DNA from: Streptomyces sp. Tu 3180
GTDB lineage: Bacteria > Actinomycetota > Actinomycetes > Streptomycetales > Streptomycetaceae
NCBI RefSeq assembly: GCF_009852415.1
Contig: NZ_WOXS01000002.1
Coordinates: 3,884,001 to 3,948,000, forward strand
DNA length: 64,000 nt
Direction of reading: 5' to 3'
A program made the translations under genes and the position numbers. Below are positions 24,536-32,374 of the stretch, piece after piece. The notes beneath the pieces were generated by a model. It was not told the DNA's origin, made no database searches, and saw only the letters and a list, made by a program, of their open reading frames with translations. Positions within the stretch are counted from its first letter, which is position 1; each line of letters starts with the position of its first letter.

Positions 24536-25480
24536 TTGGCCGGAGAAATCGACCCCAGCGCGTCCATGGCCGCGCTGTTCGGCGCGCGGGTGCGCAGGCT
24601 CCGTACGGCGGCCGGGCTGACCCAGGCGGAACTCGGCGCGAGGACCCGCGTGGTGGCCACCCGGATCACCCAGATCGAGCGGGCCTCGGGGGCGAAACCC
24701 ACGCGGGAACTGGCGCGGGCGCTGGACGCCGCCCTCGGCGCGGACGGCCTGCTGGTCGACCTGTGGCCGTACGTGTACCGGGAGGCGTTCCCCGACTGGT
24801 CACGGAAGTTCATGGCGTACTCGGAGCGGGCGGTGTCCATCGGGGAGTACGCGGCGCACGTGGTGCCGGGCCTGCTGCAGACCGAGGAGTACGCACGGGC
24901 CGTCCTGCGTGTCGGCCTCACGCTCAGCAGCGAGGAGCAGTTGGAGGAGAGGCTTTCCGCCCGCATGGGACGGCAGGGACGGCTCGTCCCGGACGACAAA
25001 CCGGCTCTCTGGGTCGTTCTGGACGAGGCGGCGCTGAGGCGTCCGGTCGGTGGACGCGCCGTGATGCGCGAGCAGTTGACGCGGCTGCTCGACGCCGCGT
25101 CGGAGCGTCACATCACTGTTCAGGTGCTGCCCTTCGAGCAGGGTGAGCACGACGTGATGGGCGGCTCGCTGACGATTCCCACGCTCCCCGACGGCTCGGA
25201 CGTCGCTTGCACGGAAGGCGCGCACCACGGCCGACTCGTCGAGGATCCGGACGAGGTCAGGAACTTCGCCCTGGCCTACGATCGGCTACGGGCGGCAGCC
25301 CTGCCCCCGCTCATGTCGCTCGACGTGATCCGATCCGTGATGGAGGACAGCCACCGTGGAGCGAACGTCCCGTCCCGATCAGAACGGCGTCGCGTGGCGC
25401 AGGAGCAGCTACAGCAATCAGGAGGGCGGCAACTGCGTGGAGGTGGCGGACGGATTCCCCGGCGTCGTCCCCGTCCGTGA
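24536..25480 (+). CDS. WhiJ-like XRE regulator with DUF5753 domain
   Basis: About 314 residues from a TTG at 24536 (purine-rich GGACGGAAG 7-8 nt upstream); TTG 24512 is an alternative. The helix-turn-helix (about residues 12-68) has 'LRTAAGLTQAELGARTRV' and 'RITQIERASG'. The rest is the DUF5753 ligand-like domain with 'YVVPGLLQTEEYARAV'-type and 'ITVQVLPFEQGEHDVMGG' motifs. Such proteins pair with a small DUF397 protein to control development, as S. coelicolor WhiJ does. The reading frame runs 125 nt into the DUF397 gene in another frame, giving an Arg/Gln/Gly tail not seen in most relatives; the ancestral stop may have been lost. Confidence 0.85.
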   Translation: MAGEIDPSASMAALFGARVRRLRTAAGLTQAELGARTRVVATRITQIERASGAKPTRELARALDAALGADGLLVDLWPYVYREAFPDWSRKFMAYSERAVSIGEYAAHVVPGLLQTEEYARAVLRVGLTLSSEEQLEERLSARMGRQGRLVPDDKPALWVVLDEAALRRPVGGRAVMREQLTRLLDAASERHITVQVLPFEQGEHDVMGGSLTIPTLPDGSDVACTEGAHHGRLVEDPDEVRNFALAYDRLRAAALPPLMSLDVIRSVMEDSHRGANVPSRSERRRVAQEQLQQSGGRQLRGGGGRIPRRRPRP

Positions 25481-25574
25481 CAGCAAGGTCCCGCACGGCC
25501 CTGCTCTCTCCTTCGGAGCCGTCTCCTGGACGGCGTTCACAGGCGGGTTGAAGGCCGGCCGCCACCGCGTCTGA
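25356..25574 (+). CDS. DUF397 small protein, WhiJ partner type
   Basis: 72 residues from GTG 25356 with GGAGG 9 nt upstream. The family signature 'VAWRRSSYSNQEGGNCVEVA' and 'VPVRDSKVPHGPALSF' is intact, ending 'WTAFTGGLK'. DUF397 proteins act with an adjacent XRE/DUF5753 regulator in a pair that behaves like antitoxin/toxin or repressor/antirepressor modules. Its first 125 nt overlap the 3' end of the upstream regulator in a different frame. Confidence 0.87.
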   Translation: MERTSRPDQNGVAWRRSSYSNQEGGNCVEVADGFPGVVPVRDSKVPHGPALSFGAVSWTAFTGGLKAGRHRV

Positions 25575-25691
25575 GCCGGCCGGCCCCGCGGGGGTTCCCG
25601 GGGCCTCGCGGGGCGAGGCCGGTGAGGGCGCGCCCGGACGGGGCCGTGCGGTCCGGGCACGGCGTCGCGCCGGCACCTCAACTCCCTTTTC

Positions 25692-25721
25692 CCGTACAAC
25701 CCTTCGGGCGCGTCGGAGGTC
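25692..25721 (+). promoter_or_regulatory. ECF-like promoter for second FG-GAP gene (copy 2 of 3)
   Basis: CCGTACAACC (25692-25701), 16 nt, then GGTC (25718-25721), ending 37 nt before the ATG at 25759. Identical elements and spacing precede the genes starting at 23600 (-) and 31798 (-). Confidence 0.6.
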
Positions 25722-25758
25722 TTCTCCGAGTCCGTGCACACGTCCCGGAGAGGAACTC

Positions 25759-27213
25759 ATGTCCCGGCCCCCTCGCAAGCGTTCCCGGCGTCCCGTCGTC
25801 CTGGGCGCCACCGCCGTCGCGGCCGCCCTGGCCGGTGGTCTGCTCATCGCCCTGCCCGGTGCGGCGAGTGCCGCCGCGTCCGGTCTCGCCGACGACTTCA
25901 ACGGCGACGGCTACCGCGACCTGGCGACCGGCGCCCCGGGTGCCGTCGCGGGCGGGAAGGCGAAGGCGGGCGCCGTGGTCGTCAACTACGGCTCGTCGGG
26001 CGGCGTCAGCGCCGCGCGCCACAAGACCACGTCGCAGGATTCCTCCGGTGTGCCGGGCTCCTCGGAGACCTCCGACCGCTTCGGCACCGAGCTCGCGCAC
26101 GGCGACCTCAACAGGGACGGCTACGGCGACCTCGTCGTGGGCGCACCGCTGGAGGACGTCGGCAGCGACGTCGACGGCGGTTCGGTCACGATCCTGTGGG
26201 GCGGCTCGTCCGGCCTGTCGGGCGGCACGTCGATCGGCGACCCGAACGCGTCGGGCCACGACCGGTTCGGCCAGTCCCTCGCGGTCGGCGACTTCACCGG
26301 TGACGGGAGGGCCGACCTGGCGGTCGGCTCCACCGGCAAGGACGTGTGGATCTTCAAGGGCGGCTTCACCAAGTCCGGCGGCGCGGCCGGGAAGCTGCGC
26401 TTCGACGCGCAGATCGAGTCCGGCGCGTACCCCAAGGGCGCCGTCCACCTGGCCGCCGGGGACTTCGACGACGACGGGACGGACGACGTGGTGGTGGGGT
26501 CCTCCACCGGCAACTTCGTCCACCGGGGCGCCCCGACCGGACCCACACCGCAGACCGGGGTGGGCACGGGGTACGCGAGCGCGCTCACCGTGGCCGACTT
26601 CGACCGCGACGGGCACGACGACCTGGTCGTCGGCACCGACTCCGCCCCCGTCCTGGACCAGACGGCGAAGGGCGGCTACGTCACCGTCTTCTACGGCGGT
26701 GCGGCGGGCGTCACCACGCGCAGCGGCGTCTTCACCCAGGACACCGCGGGTGTGCCGGGAGCGGACGAGTCCTACGACCTGTTCGGCGGCGCGCTCGCCG
26801 CGGGCGACGTGAACGCCGACGGCTACCCGGACCTCGCCGTCGGCGCGGGCTTCGAGACCGTCGGCTCCGCGAGCCACGCGGGCAGCGTCTGGGTGCTGCG
26901 CGGCGGTGCCTCCGGCCTGACCGGGACCGGCGCCCAGTCCTTCGACCAGGGCACCTCGGGCGTCCCGGGCGCCAACGAGCCGTCGGACGTCTTCGGCGGC
27001 GCCGTGCACCTCGCCGACCACGACAAGGACGGCCGCGCCGATCTGTCGGTGGGCGCGGCCGGCGAGAACAGCGACGACGGCGCCGTGTGGGTGCTGCGCG
27101 GCTCCACCGGGGGCGTCACGGCCACCGGCTCGGTGAGCTTCGGCGCGTCGTCCGTGGGCATCGGGAAGTCGGGGCAGGACCCCATGTTCGGGGACGTCCT
27201 GTCGGGCTCCTGA
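25759..27213 (+). CDS. Secreted FG-GAP repeat (integrin beta-propeller) protein
   Basis: 484 residues. The N-terminus has a basic region with twin Arg (RKRSRRPVV) and a long hydrophobic core, ending near 'GAASAAA', consistent with Sec or possibly Tat export. Seven FG-GAP blades follow, with calcium-loop patterns such as 'DFNGDGYRDLATG', 'DLNRDGYGDLVVG', 'DFDRDGHDDLVVG', 'DVNADGYPDLAVG' and 'DHDKDGRADLSVG'. It is a clear paralogue of 22257-23600, in opposite orientation with the WhiJ-type trio between. GGAGAGG lies 6-7 nt before the ATG. A strong terminator follows. Confidence 0.9.
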   Translation: MSRPPRKRSRRPVVLGATAVAAALAGGLLIALPGAASAAASGLADDFNGDGYRDLATGAPGAVAGGKAKAGAVVVNYGSSGGVSAARHKTTSQDSSGVPGSSETSDRFGTELAHGDLNRDGYGDLVVGAPLEDVGSDVDGGSVTILWGGSSGLSGGTSIGDPNASGHDRFGQSLAVGDFTGDGRADLAVGSTGKDVWIFKGGFTKSGGAAGKLRFDAQIESGAYPKGAVHLAAGDFDDDGTDDVVVGSSTGNFVHRGAPTGPTPQTGVGTGYASALTVADFDRDGHDDLVVGTDSAPVLDQTAKGGYVTVFYGGAAGVTTRSGVFTQDTAGVPGADESYDLFGGALAAGDVNADGYPDLAVGAGFETVGSASHAGSVWVLRGGASGLTGTGAQSFDQGTSGVPGANEPSDVFGGAVHLADHDKDGRADLSVGAAGENSDDGAVWVLRGSTGGVTATGSVSFGASSVGIGKSGQDPMFGDVLSGS

Positions 27214-27230
27214 GCACGGGGGCAGACGGC

Positions 27231-27272
27231 CGGGAGGGGCGGCGCCGGAGCGTTCCGGCGCCGCCCCTCCCG
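27231..27272 (+). terminator. 19-bp stem terminator after FG-GAP gene
   Basis: Positions 27231-27249 pair perfectly with 27254-27272 around a 4-nt loop, 18 nt after the stop codon. Confidence 0.85.
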
Positions 27273-27423
27273 TCGCGCCGAGTCGTCACGCGCGCCGGCG
27301 CACCGGTGCGGGCTCCCTTCGTGACGTCTTCGCGCTCTGCGCTTGACGGACGGTTCACTTCCGCCGGGTATCCCCGTACCGAGAGGCACGTACGTCGCAG
27401 TCCGGTCACCACGGGGGGATGTC

Positions 27424-27669
27424 ATGAAAAGACCGCGCAGGGCCGTCCTCACGGCGTCGGCGCTGCTGGGCGCGTCGCTGCTCGCGGGCTGCACCAAGCC
27501 CGACCGGACGGAGATCGTCACGTGGACCGACGAGCACGGCCGGGCCTGCACGGGCGTGGCGGTGGTCGACTCCGAGGACGACGACCGCGAGGTGACCAGC
27601 ATCGACTGCGACTACCCGCCGGAGGGCAGGCAGCCGGGCCGCGGGACCTCCGCCCCGCTGCCGGACTGA
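27424..27669 (+). CDS. Small lipoprotein
   Basis: 81 residues. A basic start 'MKRPRRAVLTASALLG' leads to the lipobox 'LLAGC' with Cys near residue 23, so the mature part is anchored outside the membrane. The mature ~58 residues are acidic and contain two Cys ('RACTGVAV', 'SIDCDYPPEG') likely forming a disulfide. GGGGGGA lies 5 nt before the ATG. It resembles small Streptomyces lipoproteins of unknown function. No partner is obvious. Confidence 0.7.
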   Translation: MKRPRRAVLTASALLGASLLAGCTKPDRTEIVTWTDEHGRACTGVAVVDSEDDDREVTSIDCDYPPEGRQPGRGTSAPLPD

Positions 27670-27756
27670 GGTCGTCCCGGACCGGTTCCCGCGCACCCGG
27701 CAGGGCGTCCCGTCCGCCGCGCGGCCGGCCGGTCCGTGCGGCAGGACGCCGGGTGC

Positions 27757-28602
27757 TCAGGAAGTGACCTGCCCCAAGTAGTCCTGCATGCCGTACGGGT
27801 ACGCCCACGGGCTGTGGTCGCCGGCGGCGAGGCGGTCGATCGCGGTCAGGGTGTCCGACGCGGTCTTGCACCGCGGGTACCGGGCCGCGAAGGCGGCGAC
27901 GCGGGGCCGCTGGGTGGGGAGCCAGGCGACGACGACCCCGGGGTCGCCGTCGTACCACCACCAGAACCGGAAGTCCTCCCAGAGGAGGTCGGTCGCCCAG
28001 GCGAAGGCGAGGCGGACCAGGCCCGCGTCCGCCGCGGGACCGGGGAGGGCGGCGAGGTGGTCCAGCCAGGGCAGCAGGTCCCCCGTCGCGTGGGCGACGC
28101 CCTCCACCAGGTCCGTGACCTTCTCCGCGGGCCGCCCGTCGACCAGGGCGACGGCCAGCAGCGCGCGGAACGCCCGCTCGACCGCGGCGCGTTCGGGCGT
28201 GGGCCAGCCGGCCAGACCGGCCCCGTCATCGCCGAGGTGACCGATTTCCAGGGACGGGTCGGTGTACTGGCCGTCCGGGCCCCAGGAACGCAGTGCGCGC
28301 GGTATGAGGCGGCGCCACAGGACGGGGTACTGGTCCTCGTCCCAGTGACTGGCGGTCTCGCGCATGAAGTGCCCGAGGACGTCGTCCGGCACGGCGGCGG
28401 GGTCGCCGCCGAGCAGGAGCAGCTCCGACTCGGGGGTGCAGTACGTGCAGCCGTCCACCGGCCGGTCGAGCGCGGGGGGCGAGGCGAAGACCCGGTCGGC
28501 CCCGGCGAGCGCGTCCCGCCACATCGCGTACGGGTCGAAGGAAGCGGAGGGAACGGAGGAAGCAGGGGAGGCGGGGGAAACGGCGTCGAGGGGATCGGAC
28601 AC
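27757..28602 (-). CDS. Conserved hypothetical protein
   Basis: 281 residues from a GTG at 28602 with GCAGG upstream; the larger open frame to 29613 is an antisense shadow of the HNH gene. Predicted cytoplasmic and helical. Notable are 'DGCTYCTPESELLLLGGDP' with a CxxC pair and 'HWDEDQYPVLWRRLIPRALR', then a Trp-rich patch 'WEDFRFWWWYDGDPG'. The single CxxC could bind metal with other residues. I recall homologues in many Streptomyces but no assigned function. Divergent from the HNH nuclease with 96 nt between starts. Confidence 0.65.
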   Translation of the reverse strand: MSDPLDAVSPASPASSVPSASFDPYAMWRDALAGADRVFASPPALDRPVDGCTYCTPESELLLLGGDPAAVPDDVLGHFMRETASHWDEDQYPVLWRRLIPRALRSWGPDGQYTDPSLEIGHLGDDGAGLAGWPTPERAAVERAFRALLAVALVDGRPAEKVTDLVEGVAHATGDLLPWLDHLAALPGPAADAGLVRLAFAWATDLLWEDFRFWWWYDGDPGVVVAWLPTQRPRVAAFAARYPRCKTASDTLTAIDRLAAGDHSPWAYPYGMQDYLGQVTS

Positions 28603-28698
28603 GGCGCGACCTGCCACGAGGACTCCGCACAGGGGGACCGGCGAAGAGCGTGACACTACCACTGGGTGGGGAGGCCGGGCGTCACTACGATCACCGTC

Positions 28699-29598
28699 AT
28701 GGACTGGGTGGGGCGCGCAGCCGGGTTGAGGCAGTGGAGCAAGGGGACGACCCGGGCTCCGCACAAGCCGCTGCTGTTGCTGTACGCCCTCGGCCGGTTC
28801 CAGCGGGAGGGCGACGACGGCGAGCTGCGCTACAGCGCCGTGGAGGAGGACCTGAAGCGGCTGCTGGCCGAGTACGGGCCGCCCCACAGGACGTCGCCCG
28901 CCTACCCGTTCCACCACCTGGCCGGTGACGGGGTGTGGGAGGTGCGGACCGACCGCGGGGCCGGCAGCCCGGGCACCGGCGTACGGGAGCTGCGCGCGTC
29001 CGGCGCCACCGGGCGGCTCGTGCCGGAACTGCGGGCCGCGCTGCGGCGGGAGCCGTCGCTGCTCGGCCGGATGGCACGGGTCCTGCTCGACGCGAACTTC
29101 CCGCCCTCGCTGCACGAGGAGCTGTGCGAGGCCGTCGGCCTGGATCCGGAGCCCGCGCGGGCCGTCCCCCTCACGGCCGCCCGGCGGCAGCGGGACCGCC
29201 GGATGCGGGAGAAGGTGCTGACGGCGTACGAGTACCGGTGCGCCTTCTGCGGCTACGACGGCCGGATCGATGCGGTGCCCGTCGGGCTGGAGGCCGCGCA
29301 CGTGCGCTGGTGGGCGTTCGGCGGTCCGGACGACGTCGACAACGGGCTGTGTCTGTGCTCCCTGCACCACAAGCTCTTCGACAAGGGCGTCCTCGGGGTC
29401 GACGACGGTCACCGCATCCTGGTCTCGCAGCGTTTCGCCGGGCACGGCCCCGCCGCCCGCGCCCAGGTCACCGGCCTCTCCGGGCGGCCCCTCATCGGTC
29501 CGCAGCCGGGGGCCGCCCCCGTCGCGGCGCCCCACCGCGCCTGGCACACCGCGCAGGTGTTCCGCGGCGACCCGCGTCCGGCCGCCGCGGCCCGGTGA
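28699..29598 (+). CDS. HNH endonuclease of the phosphorothioate-DNA-binding (ScoMcrA-like) type
   Basis: 299 residues. The N-terminal half matches the sulfur-binding domain found in ScoMcrA-like enzymes ('APHKPLLLLYALGRFQREG', 'RTSPAYPFHHLAGDGVWEV'), which recognises the phosphorothioated DNA backbone. The C-terminal part is an HNH/McrA nuclease: CxxC 'CAFCGY' for zinc, 'GLEAAHVRWWAFGG', 'DVDNGLCLCSLHHKLFDKG', covering the catalytic His, Asn and His. It likely cuts incoming sulfur-modified (or methylated) DNA as a stand-alone type IV defence. ATG 28699 is the start; no modification genes are adjacent. Confidence 0.85.
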   Translation: MDWVGRAAGLRQWSKGTTRAPHKPLLLLYALGRFQREGDDGELRYSAVEEDLKRLLAEYGPPHRTSPAYPFHHLAGDGVWEVRTDRGAGSPGTGVRELRASGATGRLVPELRAALRREPSLLGRMARVLLDANFPPSLHEELCEAVGLDPEPARAVPLTAARRQRDRRMREKVLTAYEYRCAFCGYDGRIDAVPVGLEAAHVRWWAFGGPDDVDNGLCLCSLHHKLFDKGVLGVDDGHRILVSQRFAGHGPAARAQVTGLSGRPLIGPQPGAAPVAAPHRAWHTAQVFRGDPRPAAAAR

Positions 29599-29694
29599 CC
29601 CCGTCGGCACCACGGGCGGCGACCGCCGCGCGTCCTCGTGCCCGCCCGCGAGGCCCCGCCCCCGGCCGCACGGTCCCGTCCCCGGCCGCGCGGC

Positions 29695-30111
29695 TCACGG
29701 GTGCATCCTCGCTCCCTTCAGGACCTTGTCCACCGCGTTCCTCGGGCCGTACACCGCCAGGCCGACCAGGTCCAGGTCCGAGGTGCCCACGGCCCGGACC
29801 GCCGCGCGGTTGGCCTCGTCGTGGCCCGTGGCGAACAGGTCGCCGGTGAAGACCGCGCGCGGCAGGGCGCGGGAGAGCGCCCGCGCGTGCGCCGCCCTCA
29901 AGGTCTCCTTCGCGCCCTCGAAGACCAGCACCGGCTGGCGGAACATCGGCAGGTAGGGCACCTGGTCCGCGTCCTCGTAGGGCTCCCCGATCACCTCGGG
30001 GACCTGGGTGCCCAGGCCGCTGACCAGGAACGCGGTGACGTTGAGGCGCTGCCAGGACTCCAGGTCCTCGCGCAGCAGTACGGCGATCTTCGTGTCGAAG
30101 CGTGTGCTCAT
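29695..30111 (-). CDS. DUF2000 family protein
   Basis: 138 residues from the ATG at 30111; the longer start at 30177 runs into the AraC gene's upstream region. 'FDTKIAVLLREDLESWQRLN' and 'TAFLVSGLG' are DUF2000 signatures; the family has a peptidyl-tRNA hydrolase II-like fold but no proven activity. It is divergently transcribed from an AraC-type regulator with only 50 nt between starts, a common pairing, so that regulator probably controls it. Confidence 0.85.
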   Translation of the reverse strand: MSTRFDTKIAVLLREDLESWQRLNVTAFLVSGLGTQVPEVIGEPYEDADQVPYLPMFRQPVLVFEGAKETLRAAHARALSRALPRAVFTGDLFATGHDEANRAAVRAVGTSDLDLVGLAVYGPRNAVDKVLKGARMHP

Positions 30112-30161
30112 GGCACCGAGACTGCCGGGGGGCGCGGCCGGGTGTCTTGTACGTTGTTTGC

Positions 30162-31010
30162 ATGGCCCCCCAGCCACCGCAGCAGGTACCGGAGCAGCAG
30201 GTCTGCGCCTGGCGGCCCCGCGTCCCCGGCGTCGTCGAGGTGTTCCACGCCCACTTCACCGAGTACGCCTACCCGATGCACGTCCACGACGCCTGGACGC
30301 TGCTCATCGTCGACGACGGCGCCGTGCGGTACGACCTCGGCCGGCACGAGCACGGCACACCGCACGACACCGTGTCCCTGCTGCCGCCGCACGTCCCCCA
30401 CAACGGAGCCCCCGCCACGGCGGACGGTTTCCGCAAGCGGGTGCTGTACCTCGACGGCTCCCACCTCGGGGACGACCTCATCGGGCCGGCGGTCGACGAG
30501 CCCGATCTGCGGGACCCGCTCCTGCGGCTGCGCGTCGGCCAGGTGCACGCCGCCCTGGTGCGGCCCGGTGACGAGCTGGAGGCGGAGAGCCGGCTCGCTC
30601 TCGTCGGGCAGCGGCTGCGGGCCCACCTGCGGGACCGGGGCGACGGCACGGCGCCGCCCCGGCGTGATCCCGGCCTCGCGCGGCGGCTGCGGGAACTGCT
30701 CGACGAGCGGGTCCTGGAGGGGCTCACCCTCAAGGAGGCCGCCGGGCTGCTGTCCGCTCACCCCGCCCATCTGGTGCGGGCGTTCAGCACCGCCTACGGC
30801 ATCGCGCCGCACCAGTACCTGATGTCCCGCCGGGTGGGGCGGGCCCGCCGGCTGCTCCTGGACGGCGGCTCGCCCGGCGAGGTCGCCGTCGCCACCGGCT
30901 TCTACGACCAGGCCCACCTCACCCGGCACTTCCGGAGGCTGGTGGGGGTCACGCCGGGCCGTTACCGCGCCCGGCGGCCGCCCACCGGGCGTCACTTCAC
31001 GTCGACGTAG
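30162..31010 (+). CDS. AraC-family transcriptional regulator
   Basis: 282 residues. An N-terminal cupin-like sensor domain ('YAYPMHVHDAWTLLIVDDGA', 'VSLLPPHVPHNG') is followed by the two-HTH AraC domain, with 'LTLKEAAGLLSAHPAHLVRA' and 'VAVATGFYDQAHLTRHFRR'. His residues in the cupin part could bind metal or ligand. It is divergent from the DUF2000 gene. The mRNA may start close to ATG 30162, since no clear ribosome site is seen. Its 3' end overlaps the convergent secreted-protein gene by 19 nt. Confidence 0.9.
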   Translation: MAPQPPQQVPEQQVCAWRPRVPGVVEVFHAHFTEYAYPMHVHDAWTLLIVDDGAVRYDLGRHEHGTPHDTVSLLPPHVPHNGAPATADGFRKRVLYLDGSHLGDDLIGPAVDEPDLRDPLLRLRVGQVHAALVRPGDELEAESRLALVGQRLRAHLRDRGDGTAPPRRDPGLARRLRELLDERVLEGLTLKEAAGLLSAHPAHLVRAFSTAYGIAPHQYLMSRRVGRARRLLLDGGSPGEVAVATGFYDQAHLTRHFRRLVGVTPGRYRARRPPTGRHFTST

Positions 31011-31798
31011 TCGCCCTTCGCCGTCGCGCCGCCCGTGGTGGACGTCTCGGAGAACGTCCAGCGCCAGTAGCCGTCCGCGGCGGCCGTGACCGTCGTCCTC
31101 AGGGCGCCCGTCGAGCTCGCCCGCACGGTCTTCACCGTGGTGTACGTGCTGGTGCCCGCCTTGCGGAACTGGAGCTTGGCGAGCTTGTCGCCGTACCCGA
31201 CGTACGCGTGCCTCCCCCAGTCCGCGCGCGTGGCGCTGCCCGTCACGGTGATCGTCCCGCCCTTGGCGACCGGCTCGGGCGAGGCGTTGACACCGACCCG
31301 CGCCGCACGCTTGACCTGCACGGAACCGAAGCCGGTCAGACGCTCCTCGGCCTTGATCCTGGTGTCCGACTCGTCCCACAGCCGCGCGGTGACGGCGATC
31401 TTCCAGGTCGTGGCGTCGTTGTTGGAGTCCAGGGTGTGGCGCGGGTCGATGTACAGGTAACCCTCGCAGTCCGCGGAGGTCGGGCTGTCGTCGTACAGGG
31501 TGACGCTCGCCATGTGGATGCCGCCGTCCTCGGCACCGGCCTCGGCCGTGGTGCCGTGGTACAGGTACGGGAACGCGTCGATGGTGCTGGGCGTGTGGCC
31601 CGGGGGCCAGGTCACCCGGAAGTCCACGCCGGGGAACTTCTCCTCGCTGATGCCCACGACGATGGGCTTGCCGTCGTTGACGACCATGTCGGTCACCGTG
31701 ATGCCGGTGTCCGCCGCCTCCGCGGCCGGTGCGGCGAACGCCACGAGGGCGAGCGCTCCCGCGAGTGCGGCCGCGGTGCCGGTTCTGCCAGTGCGCAT
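30992..31798 (-). CDS. Secreted protein with Ig-like domains (calcium-binding-protein type)
   Basis: 268 residues from ATG 31798, which has AGAGG 6 nt upstream; the frame also allows a TTG at 31804. A signal peptide (about 1-29, ending AEA-AD) precedes two beta-rich domains: residues ~30-150 with two Cys candidates, and ~165-268 with 'VSPEPVAKGGTITVTGSA'-like and 'RKAGTSTYTTVKTVRASSTG' patterns common in Streptomyces extracellular proteins. Function unknown. An ECF-like promoter identical to those of the two FG-GAP genes lies 40-69 nt upstream. The last 19 nt overlap the convergent AraC gene. Confidence 0.78.
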   Translation of the reverse strand: MRTGRTGTAAALAGALALVAFAAPAAEAADTGITVTDMVVNDGKPIVVGISEEKFPGVDFRVTWPPGHTPSTIDAFPYLYHGTTAEAGAEDGGIHMASVTLYDDSPTSADCEGYLYIDPRHTLDSNNDATTWKIAVTARLWDESDTRIKAEERLTGFGSVQVKRAARVGVNASPEPVAKGGTITVTGSATRADWGRHAYVGYGDKLAKLQFRKAGTSTYTTVKTVRASSTGALRTTVTAAADGYWRWTFSETSTTGGATAKGDYVDVK

Positions 31799-31837
31799 GC
31801 ACAACCTCTTCGCTGGTGGAGCGTGATCAGCGACTGA

Positions 31838-31867
31838 GACCGCCCGGGCCTGCTCGAGGTTGTACGG
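31838..31867 (-). promoter_or_regulatory. ECF-like promoter for secreted protein (copy 3 of 3)
   Basis: On the minus strand CCGTACAACC (31858-31867) precedes GGTC (31838-31841) by exactly 16 nt. It lies between the YbjN gene stop and the secreted-protein start. Confidence 0.6.
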
Positions 31868-31873
31868 CCGCGG

Positions 31874-32374
31874 CTACTTCTCGGAGCGCCGGGTGAGGTG
31901 CGCGAACGCGTCCAGGTTGCGCGTCGACTCGCCCCGCGCGACCCGCCACGCGTACTCCTTGCGGATCGCCGAGGCGAACCCCAGCTCCAGGAGCGTGTTG
32001 AAGGCGCCGTCCGCCGCCTCCAGCACCTGGCCGAGGAGGCGGTCGATCTCGTCGGCGGTGACGGCGGCCAGCGGCAGCTTGGCCGTCACGTACACGTCGC
32101 CGAGCCGGTCCACCGCGTAACTCACGCCGTACAGCTTGAGGTTGCGTTCCAGGAGCCAGCGGTGGACGCCGGCTTCGTTCTCGTCGGGGTGGCGGATGAC
32201 GAAGGCGTTCAGCGACAGCGAGTGGCGGCCGGCGAGCAGGGACACCGTCGTCGACAGCTTGCGGGTGCCGGGGAGTTTCACGACGTAGTTGCCGGGGGCC
32301 GGGCTCTCCCAGTCGAGGTCGGCGTCCCGGAGGGCCGCCTCGATCACCTGCGCCGCTTTCTCTGCGTCAGCCAT
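31874..32374 (-). CDS. YbjN domain-containing protein
   Basis: 166 residues. The YbjN fold (related to type III secretion chaperones) is suggested by 'RHSLSLNAFVIRHPDENEAG', 'RWLLERNLKLYGVSYAVDRL' and 'LPLAAVTADEIDRLLGQVLE'. It probably acts as a cytoplasmic binding protein or chaperone. Its ATG overlaps the last 8 nt of mshA on the same strand, so translation is likely coupled and a link to mycothiol synthesis is plausible, though unproven. The pairing mshA-ybjN is conserved in actinobacteria. Confidence 0.88.
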   Translation of the reverse strand: MADAEKAAQVIEAALRDADLDWESPAPGNYVVKLPGTRKLSTTVSLLAGRHSLSLNAFVIRHPDENEAGVHRWLLERNLKLYGVSYAVDRLGDVYVTAKLPLAAVTADEIDRLLGQVLEAADGAFNTLLELGFASAIRKEYAWRVARGESTRNLDAFAHLTRRSEK

